A stretch of DNA of 64,000 nucleotides from Burkholderia sp. GAS332 (GTDB lineage: Bacteria; Pseudomonadota; Gammaproteobacteria; Burkholderiales; Burkholderiaceae), in contig FSRV01000001.1 of the NCBI GenBank assembly GCA_900142905.1, positions 558,001 through 622,000 of the forward strand. Reading direction: 5' to 3'. The translations under genes and the position numbers were made by a program. Positions 58,341-64,000 of the stretch are shown here, piece after piece. Each line of letters begins with the position of its first letter. The first letter of the stretch is position 1. Under the pieces are notes generated by a model. The model saw only the letters and a program-made list of their open reading frames with translations, ran no database searches and was not told the origin of the DNA.

Positions 58341-59855
58341 TTAAGACCGGTGCGCAGGCGTGTCGCCATCTTTCAGCGCCGGCAGTTTTGAAACCAGTCT
58401 TAGTGAGACGGTTAGTCCCTCTAATTGATAATGCGGACGCAAGAAGAATTTCGCACCGTAATAGCCAGGATTGTCTTCAATGTCTTCCACGACGACGTGC
58501 GCGGCCGCCAGCGGTTTTCTCGCCTTGGTGTCCTGAGACGAATTGGCCGGATCACCGTCGACATAAGTCATGATCCAGTTGTTCAGCCACGATTCCATTT
58601 CGGCGCGCTCCTTGAACGAACCGACTTTGTCGCGCACGATGCACTTGAGGTAATGCGCGAAGCGGCAGCATGCAAACAGATAAGGCAGGCGAGCGGCGAG
58701 TTTCGCGTTGTCGGTAGCCGTTGAGTCGTGGTATTGCGCCGGACGCTGCAGCGATTGCGCGCCGATAAAGGCGGCGAAGTCGGAGTTCTTGCGGTGCACG
58801 AACGGCATGAAGCCGTTCTTTGCCAATTCGGCTTCGCGTCGGTCACTGATGGCAATTTCGGTTGGGCACTTCATGTCGAGGCCGCCGTCGTCGGTCGGAA
58901 ACGCGTGAGTGGGCAGATCCTGCACGGCGCCGCCTGACTCCACGCCGCGAATCGAGGTGCACCAGCCGTAGTACTTGAACGACCGGTTGATATTCGTCGC
59001 CATGGCATAGGCCGAGTTGATCCACGCGTAGCGCCGGTGGTTGGCGCCGTCCGTGTCTTCCTCGAAATTGAAGGCATCGACGGGATTGGCGCGAGCGCTA
59101 TACGGCAGACGCGCAAGAAAGCGCGGCATGGTCAGCCCGAGATAGCGGGAATCGTCCGACTCGCGGAGATGGCGCCATGCGGCGTACTCGCTGTTCTGGA
59201 AGATTTTGGTCAGGTCGCGCGGGTTCGACAGTTCCTGCCACGACTCCATTTGCATGACCGCCGGCGACGCCCCAGTGATAAACGGGCAGTGTGCGGCAGC
59301 GGCGATCTTCGCTATTTCGCCGAGCGTTTCGACGTCCGGTGGGCTATGGTCGAAATAGTAGTCGCCCACCAGGCAGCCTAGCGGCTCGCCGCCGAACTGG
59401 CCGTATTCTTCTTCATAGACTTTCTTGAAGATTGGACTTTGATCCCACGCAACGCCTTTGTAGCGCTTAAGCACACGGCGCAGTTCCGTCTTCGTGACCG
59501 GCATGCAGCGGATCTTCAGCAGTTCGTCGGTCTCGGTGTTGTTCACCAGATAGTGCAGGCCGCGCCATGACGATTCGAGTTGCTGGAAAGCCTCGTCGTG
59601 AATGATGGTGTTGATCTGCTGGGACAGCTTGCGATCAATCTCGGCAATGATGGCCTGGATTGTCTGGTAAGCGTCGTTCGAGATGACCACCGCGTTTTCC
59701 AAGGCCTGCAGGGCAAGCGTTCTGACGGCGCCGTCGATCGCGGTCTGCGTTTGTTCGGTGCGCGGATTGAACTGCTTCATCAGTACAGCTGAAAAAGTAT
59801 CTGACGTAAAGGCCGTGATGGGCGATTGCTGCTCGATGGATTCTGCGTAATTCAT
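58341..59855 (-). CDS. tssC: T6SS contractile sheath protein TssC (large subunit)
   Basis: A 504-residue VipB/TssC. Signatures: WRGLHYLVNNTETDELLKIR near residue 95, FGGEPLGCLVGDYYFDHSPPDV near 153, FLARLPYSARANPVDAFNFEE near 248 and the C-terminal YYGAKFFLRPHYQLEGLTVSLRLVS. Together with TssB it forms the sheath that wraps Hcp. ClpV normally recycles the contracted sheath; the TssB N-terminus is where it usually docks. Confidence 0.96.
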   Translation of the reverse strand: MNYAESIEQQSPITAFTSDTFSAVLMKQFNPRTEQTQTAIDGAVRTLALQALENAVVISNDAYQTIQAIIAEIDRKLSQQINTIIHDEAFQQLESSWRGLHYLVNNTETDELLKIRCMPVTKTELRRVLKRYKGVAWDQSPIFKKVYEEEYGQFGGEPLGCLVGDYYFDHSPPDVETLGEIAKIAAAAHCPFITGASPAVMQMESWQELSNPRDLTKIFQNSEYAAWRHLRESDDSRYLGLTMPRFLARLPYSARANPVDAFNFEEDTDGANHRRYAWINSAYAMATNINRSFKYYGWCTSIRGVESGGAVQDLPTHAFPTDDGGLDMKCPTEIAISDRREAELAKNGFMPFVHRKNSDFAAFIGAQSLQRPAQYHDSTATDNAKLAARLPYLFACCRFAHYLKCIVRDKVGSFKERAEMESWLNNWIMTYVDGDPANSSQDTKARKPLAAAHVVVEDIEDNPGYYGAKFFLRPHYQLEGLTVSLRLVSKLPALKDGDTPAHRS

Positions 59856-59903
59856 AAGGATTCCCGGACCGTACCTGGATGAGTGGCGTTCGTGCCAGCG
59901 CGA

Positions 59904-60470
59904 CTACTGCGTGTCAGCCGCTTCGTTGCCGGCGGCTTTCGGCTCGACGGGACCGGACGGAGCGGCAAGTGTCTTGAGCAGGGCCGGATTTCTGAGCGCC
60001 TGCGTGATTAGTTCTTCCGCGCCGCTCTTGCCATCCATATAGGACAGCAGGTTCGACAATTGCGAGCGCGCTTGCAACAGTTGATCGAGCGCCGGTACTT
60101 GCTTCGCGATTGTGGCGGGCGAGAAGTCCTCCATGCTCCGGAAGGTCAGATCGACTGCGAGCATGCCTTCTCCGGAGATGTTGTTTGGCACGCGAAGCGC
60201 GACGCGCGGCTGGATTGACTTCAGCCGGTCGTCGAAGTTATCGATATCGATTTCCATGAATTTGCGCGCTTCCAGGTCTGGCAGAAGCGTGGTGGATTGA
60301 CCTGCCAGATCGGCGAGGACGCCCATCACGAATGGGATTTCGACTTTGCGCTCGCTGCCGTAGAGCTCGACGTCATATTCGATCTGGACGCGAGGTGCGC
60401 GATTTCGGGCAATGAACTTCTGTCCAGTTGCGTTTGCCAGGGTTGCTTTCGATCTGTTCGACATGGCCAT
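59904..60470 (-). CDS. tssB: T6SS contractile sheath protein TssB (small subunit)
   Basis: A 188-residue VipA/TssB. The family N-terminus (QKFIARNRAPRVQIEYDVEL) and core (KVEIPFVMGVLADLAGQ; LEARKFMEIDIDNFDDRLK) are intact. The start is placed at 60470 because GGAG lies 6 nt upstream; the frame also opens at 60512. A stretch SKATLANATGQ precedes the core and the helical sheath-linker segment seems normal. Confidence 0.93.
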   Translation of the reverse strand: MAMSNRSKATLANATGQKFIARNRAPRVQIEYDVELYGSERKVEIPFVMGVLADLAGQSTTLLPDLEARKFMEIDIDNFDDRLKSIQPRVALRVPNNISGEGMLAVDLTFRSMEDFSPATIAKQVPALDQLLQARSQLSNLLSYMDGKSGAEELITQALRNPALLKTLAAPSGPVEPKAAGNEAADTQ

Positions 60471-60521
60471 TTCAAGCTCCGCTGTTTTTACTGACTGTGT
60501 TTTGCGCTGCATGGGCGCCGC

Positions 60522-61595
60522 TCAACTGACCGCAACACCTGATAGCCGCTCTGGCTGGCCTGCCAGAACATCAAGTTGCGGCAACGCGGCTGGCGCCATG
60601 TCGCGCACGATTTCATAAAAAGTCATCTGCATCAGGCGCTGAGCGCGCCGCAACAGAAGGGGGGCTGGATGGCCGGGTTCCGCTCGTTCCAGATACACGC
60701 ACGCGTGTTCCAGTGCGGAGATGACATCGGCGCGCGACCGTATCGACATTGGCCCGGCAGACGCTGCGCGAACGTTGCCAGCATGTGAGTGCTCTGTTGG
60801 CATAGTCAGCGCCGGCACGGGTGGCGACGATTCGGCTTCGGCACATCGCGCGGACGGGGCAATCCCGGAAGGTTCGCGGATCGCCTGATAGACCACCCGT
60901 AGTGGGCCTTCTATGGCGATTGGGTCAGGTACCCAGGAGGAATCGAGGTGTGCGGAGATCTGCCGCTGGATGCGTTCGATCGCGTACAGCAGTTGTTGAA
61001 TCACCATGGATTCCTCGCGCGCGCCTTTTAGCGTGGCCCGCAACTCCGTTTGCAGGTTGGCGTCCGACGCAGGCAATCCACACACGATTGCCGATGGTTG
61101 CCGTTCGAGAATCGCAGCGGCGTCGCGCAGGGAGAGTTGACCGAACCGCCAGAGCAGCAGCGGGGCGCCGCGTGCACTGCGGCCCAGTGCCTGCTGGTCA
61201 GTTAGCGCCGCAATGGCGTTGAGCCGCGGCAACGGATCGAATTCACCCGCCGGTTCAAGTTGGGGATGGACATGTTCCCAATATTGATCGAGGGCATAGG
61301 CAGCCAGCGATAGGCCTCGCGCATATCCGGCAAGGCCGGTCATCTTTGTCCAGGCAAGCGTCAACAACGCGATGACGCGCAAATCCACGGTGCGGCTGAG
61401 CAAGGCAACGGCTAATGTCTCGACATGCGGCCAGTCCGGCGCGACAGCCGGGATCAGGGCTTCGCCAAATTGCTGCTCGCGACTGCCGGTTGCGGCCTGC
61501 TGCAACGCGGTGAAGGCGGCGTCATATTCCAGGTTGGCACCACACGGCTGTTCAGGACTGATAGGTCCGATTGGATTGCTCAGTACGGTATTCAT
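60522..61595 (-). CDS. tssA: T6SS cap/initiation protein TssA
   Basis: A 357-residue ImpA-family protein, first gene of the operon. The N-terminal ImpA domain is seen (PISPEQPCGANLEYDAAFTALQ; TVDLRVIALLTLAWTKMTGL; GLSLAAYALDQYWEHVHPQL). The short C-terminal domain ends LLRRAQRLMQMTFYEIVRDMAPAALP. TssA nucleates or caps the sheath at its distal end. The 357-residue size suggests the short type, but subgroup is not determined. The upstream region to the tRNA holds the promoter. Confidence 0.92.
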   Translation of the reverse strand: MNTVLSNPIGPISPEQPCGANLEYDAAFTALQQAATGSREQQFGEALIPAVAPDWPHVETLAVALLSRTVDLRVIALLTLAWTKMTGLAGYARGLSLAAYALDQYWEHVHPQLEPAGEFDPLPRLNAIAALTDQQALGRSARGAPLLLWRFGQLSLRDAAAILERQPSAIVCGLPASDANLQTELRATLKGAREESMVIQQLLYAIERIQRQISAHLDSSWVPDPIAIEGPLRVVYQAIREPSGIAPSARCAEAESSPPVPALTMPTEHSHAGNVRAASAGPMSIRSRADVISALEHACVYLERAEPGHPAPLLLRRAQRLMQMTFYEIVRDMAPAALPQLDVLAGQPERLSGVAVS

Positions 61596-62302
61596 CTCTG
61601 TTGGCCCAGGTTTGGATCCTGACTTATTCGGAGTGGACGCGTGTTCGCACTTAATCAGATTTCTAAGTTCGTTATTAGGATGTATTAGGAATTACCAGGA
61701 TGAATTCTTAACTCGGAGTAATTCCCTGCGTCTTTCTTAAGAATAAGTCGGAGACTTCTGAAAATCTGCTGGGCCGCTTGGGAACGTTGTCCCGCTAAGC
61801 GGCGCGGGCCCGCTCGGCTGGCGGCGCATAGGGATAGCGATGCAAACGTCCCATTTCATAAGGATGCCGAAATTGTCTGTGCGATTGACTGTGTTGGGGT
61901 TGATGTTATTGCGGCTTCGCCAATATGGCAAGCTGATTTTGATTATTTGATAACGCGGATTTTATGAATTTATTGGGATAGGAAAAAGATAGCTTGGTGC
62001 GGATATTAAGCACGTGATTTTCGCCCGGTATTGAGGCCTATTTGAGGCTGCGATAAATGTGGGGCAACAGGGATTCGGTGCGGCAGTCTGTCCGGTTCGA
62101 CCGGAGCGGTTCGGCCGTAGGCGACTCAAGCCGACAGAGGTATGGCCGGCTATTTCGCAGGATGGCTGGTGCTTTGCTTGAGCAAATTTCGCAAGGCGGC
62201 GGGACTCACGCTGCGTGACTCGTTTTTGCTGCGAGGCAACCGATCCTCGCGAGCATGACAGCATCCCATTGGCGGAGGGAAGGGGCGCAAAAATCGCGGC
62301 CC
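61596..62302. other. AT-richer noncoding spacer between tssA and the tRNA-Pro terminator
   Basis: About 700 bp without a credible gene and visibly more AT-rich than its surroundings, notably 61640-62060. It must carry the promoter of the 22-kb minus-strand T6SS operon, but no clear sigma-70 or sigma-54 pair was found. A 9-bp inverted pair GACTTATTC/GAATAAGTC (61620-61628 and 61741-61749) and a perfect palindrome TTCTTAAGAA (61734-61743) lie upstream of tssA and could be regulator sites. Short open frames here have no family resemblance. Confidence 0.5.
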
Positions 62303-62338
62303 AAAACAAAAAACCGCCAAGCAAGCTGGGCGGTTTTT
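62303..62338 (-). terminator. Intrinsic terminator downstream of tRNA-Pro
   Basis: On the minus strand AAAAACCGCC (62338-62329) pairs with GGCGGTTTTT (62318-62309) around a 10-nt loop, followed by a TGTTTT tail. It lies 27 bp past the tRNA 3' end, isolating the ispB/tRNA unit from the T6SS promoter region. Confidence 0.82.
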
Positions 62339-62364
62339 CGAGCCTTGAACTAACAAGGCAAATC

Positions 62365-62442
62365 TGGTCGGGGTGAGAGGATTCGAACCTCCGGCCTCTA
62401 CGTCCCGAACGTAGCGCTCTACCAGGCTAAGCTACACCCCGA
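62365..62442 (-). tRNA. proK: tRNA-Pro (anticodon CGG)
   Basis: Read on the minus strand, 78 nt including an encoded CCA at 62367-62365. Acceptor arms TCGGGGT and ACCCCGA pair, the anticodon stem CTACG/CGTAG encloses loop TTCGGGA (anticodon CGG), and the T-arm GGAGG-TTCGAAT-CCTCT is canonical. It is 37 bp downstream of ispB on the same strand and has its own terminator. The T6SS spacer begins just beyond it. Confidence 0.95.
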
Positions 62443-62479
62443 TCTGTACTGCTGGACTCTTACGGTGTTTCAGTCTCGT

Positions 62480-63472
62480 TCAAGACTGTCTTGCCGTCGA
62501 GTAAGAACATAATTCTAGCAGGCTATCTTTGAAAATGGAATCGGGAAATGAAGAAATTGCTGCAGCTGCTGCCAGCGCTTCCTGCTTCGCGCACTCGAGC
62601 GTGTGATCCAGTGCGCCGGAACGCGTGATGGCTTCGAAAATGGTGTCGAAACGATCCGTGCCGCCTTGCTCAATGGCTTCCCGTGCGAGCGCCGACTGCT
62701 CCGGCGTGCCGCGCTCGATCAAATAAATGAGCGGGAGCGTGGGTTTGCCTTCGCGCAGATCGTCGCCGGCGTTCTTGCCCATCGATTCAGCCGTGCCCGT
62801 GTAGTCGAGCCAGTCGTCCATGATCTGGAACGCGGTGCCGATGCGGCGGCCGAATTCCGCCGCAGCGGCCTCCGTCTTTGCATCCGACCCGGCCAGCACT
62901 GCGCCGAGTTGGGCGGCGGCTTCGAACAGCTTGGCTGTCTTGTAGCGGATCACCTGCATGTAGCGGGTTTCGTCCACGTCGGCGTCGTGCATGTTCAGCA
63001 ACTGCAGCACTTCGCCCTCGGAGATGATGTTGGTCGCCTCCGACAGGATTTCCATCACGCGCATCTTGCCCACGCCGACCATCATCTGGAACGAGCGTGA
63101 ATACAGGAAGTCGCCGACCAGCACGCTCGCGGCGTTGCCGAACAGCGCGTTGGCGGTCTGGCGGCCGCGCCGCAGGTCGGATTCGTCGACCACGTCGTCG
63201 TGCAGCAGCGTGGCCGTGTGGATGAATTCCACCACTGCGGCCAGTTCGTGGCGATGCCCGGTGGTTTCGCCCAGTGCGCCCGCCATCAGCAATAGCAGCG
63301 CGGGGCGTAGCCGCTTGCCGCCTGCGCTGATGATGTACTCGGAGATCTGATTGATCAGCATCACGTCGGACGCCAGACGGTGCCGTATGACGCGATTGAC
63401 CTGCTGCATGTCTTCGGCGATCGGAGCGAGCAGGCTGGCGGCGTTGGAGGAGGGGGTGGCAGTCGACGACAT
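62480..63472 (-). CDS. ispB: All-trans polyprenyl (octaprenyl) diphosphate synthase IspB
   Basis: A 330-residue trans-prenyltransferase making the C40-type side chain of ubiquinone. The first Asp-rich motif DDVVDESDLRRG is near residue 92 and the second DDWLDYTG near 218; GGKRLRPALLLLMAG near residue 52 completes the active site. Length equals E. coli IspB (about 323). Chain length (C40) is inferred from the Burkholderia ubiquinone-8 and is not read from sequence. It is divergent from rplU. Confidence 0.94.
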   Translation of the reverse strand: MSSTATPSSNAASLLAPIAEDMQQVNRVIRHRLASDVMLINQISEYIISAGGKRLRPALLLLMAGALGETTGHRHELAAVVEFIHTATLLHDDVVDESDLRRGRQTANALFGNAASVLVGDFLYSRSFQMMVGVGKMRVMEILSEATNIISEGEVLQLLNMHDADVDETRYMQVIRYKTAKLFEAAAQLGAVLAGSDAKTEAAAAEFGRRIGTAFQIMDDWLDYTGTAESMGKNAGDDLREGKPTLPLIYLIERGTPEQSALAREAIEQGGTDRFDTIFEAITRSGALDHTLECAKQEALAAAAAISSFPDSIFKDSLLELCSYSTARQS

Positions 63473-63498
63473 GATGGCTGAGTTGGGTAGTGCCGCGA

Positions 63499-63504
63499 AT
63501 TATA
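63499..63504 (-). promoter_or_regulatory. ispB: -10 element of ispB
   Basis: A perfect TATAAT on the minus strand (plus-strand ATTATA) lies 27 bp upstream of the ispB ATG. A matching -35 at 17-bp spacing is weak. Confidence 0.4.
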
Positions 63505-63628
63505 AGGCGAATCGCGACAGTTCCGGGTCGCAGGCTGCGGCACGGCGCGACACAGGCCGCGGCAGGCCCGCGTGCCGGGGCTGGACGGCAAGGCGCCGGG
63601 CGCTGCGCACGGCGACGCTCAATGAGTT

Positions 63629-63657
63629 TTGACCGAGCAGCTAACTCTATGTATAAT
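63629..63657 (+). promoter_or_regulatory. rplU: Strong sigma-70 promoter of rplU
   Basis: TTGACC (63629-63634) and a perfect TATAAT (63652-63657) are spaced by 17 bp, ending 55 bp before the rplU ATG. This is the best promoter match in the window and fits a ribosomal-protein gene. Confidence 0.8.
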
Positions 63658-63711
63658 CACGGGTTTCCGCGCGCGGTGCGTGGGAAAAATGAACACAGAG
63701 TGAGGTTCTCA

Positions 63712-64000
63712 ATGTACGCGGTCATAAAAACCGGTGGCAAGCAGTATAAGGTTGCCGTCGGCGAAAAACTTAAAGTAGAACAGATACCGGCAGACATTGA
63801 CGCTGAAATCACGCTCGACCAGGTTCTCGCAGTGGGCGAAGGCGAATCGATTAAGTTCGGTACGCCGCTGGTCAGTGGGGCTTCCGTCAAGGCTACCGTC
63901 GTGTCGCAAGGTCGTCACGCAAAAGTGACCATCTTCAAGATGCGTCGCCGGAAGCACTACCAGAAGCATGGCGGCCACCGCCAGAACTATACCGAACTGC
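63712..64000 (+). CDS. rplU: 50S ribosomal protein L21, 3' end cut by the window
   Basis: The ATG at 63712 opens 96 codons to the window edge with no stop. The sequence starts [14 protein letters not shown] and includes [20 protein letters not shown], the classic L21 signatures; the full protein is about 103 residues, so only about seven are missing. L21 binds 23S rRNA in the large subunit. rpmA (L27) is expected next. It is divergent from ispB. Confidence 0.96.
   Translation, partial: MYAVIKTGGKQYKVAVGEKLKVEQIPADIDAEITLDQVLAVGEGESIKFGTPLVSGASVKATVVSQGRHAKVTIFKMRRRKHYQKHGGHRQNYTEL

Noticed and set aside
61596..62300. Sigma-54 promoter for the T6SS operon
   Set aside because: No TGGCAC-N5-TTGCA-type pair was found on the minus strand in the tssA upstream region.
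39350..62442. Possible attachment-site repeat of the tRNA-Pro end
   Set aside because: Near 39366 the plus strand reads CCCCGAT, matching the tRNA 5' end. Seven bases is chance level, and the match is to the 5' rather than the 3' end of the tRNA.

Overview
The window is a high-GC betaproteobacterial chromosome segment, most likely Paraburkholderia or Burkholderia (order Burkholderiales). This rests on gene order (a complete mra/dcw cluster ending ftsZ, peroxiredoxin gene, lpxC, then secA, argJ, yacG, zapD, coaE and pilDCB), on Burkholderia-style proteins such as the general porin and Coq7, and on dense ATGA start/stop overlaps. No ribosomal RNA is present, so genus is an inference.

Layout. 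(1) 1-6.1 kb: the 3' part of a molybdopterin oxidoreductase, a fadD-type acyl-CoA ligase, a convergent outer-membrane porin and coq7. (2) 6.1-25 kb: the division and cell-wall operon mraZ-rsmH-ftsL-ftsI-murE-murF-mraY-murD-ftsW-murG-murC-ddlB-ftsQ-ftsA-ftsZ, then a Prx5-like peroxiredoxin and lpxC. Upstream of mraZ lie a good sigma-70 promoter, a 10-bp-phased GTG array that looks like the MraZ operator, and two tandem 44-nt hairpin repeats. (3) 26-39 kb: a DciA-like gene (minus), then secA, argJ, a DUF815 ATPase gene and a mutT-like gene (plus), then on the minus strand yacG, zapD, coaE, pilD, pilC, pilB and a CNNM/CorC-HlyC gene. (4) 39.4-61.6 kb: a type VI secretion system (T6SS) read entirely on the minus strand, in transcription order tssA-tssB-tssC-hcp-tssE-tssF-tssG-vgrG-DUF2169/pentapeptide-pentapeptide-DUF3540-DUF4150-tssJ-tssK-tssL-tssM-FHA. 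(5) 61.6-64 kb: an AT-richer spacer, tRNA-Pro(CGG), ispB (minus) and, divergently, the start of rplU.

How the parts fit. Region 2 supplies lipid II synthesis (Mur, Ddl and MraY enzymes), its polymerisation (FtsW/FtsI) and the divisome scaffold (FtsZ/A/Q/L), linked to lipid A synthesis through LpxC. Region 3 carries protein export, arginine synthesis and type IV pilus assembly. Region 4 encodes a nearly complete contractile injection machine: membrane complex TssJLM, baseplate TssEFGK, sheath TssBC, tube Hcp, spike VgrG and a PAAR-like tip, with a tip-accessory gene set placed inside the core. The window shows no ClpV (TssH) ATPase, no PpkA/PppA/TagF and no recognisable toxin or immunity pair, so these must lie elsewhere or be absent. 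The cluster sits exactly between housekeeping genes and a tRNA, which suggests insertion into an otherwise vertically inherited region.

The most interesting signals are the T6SS tip module with a three-tier repetitive VgrG tail (16-, 8- and 7-residue periods), the ClpV-less T6SS beside tRNA-Pro, the hairpin between hcp and tssE, and the paired hairpins in the mraZ leader.
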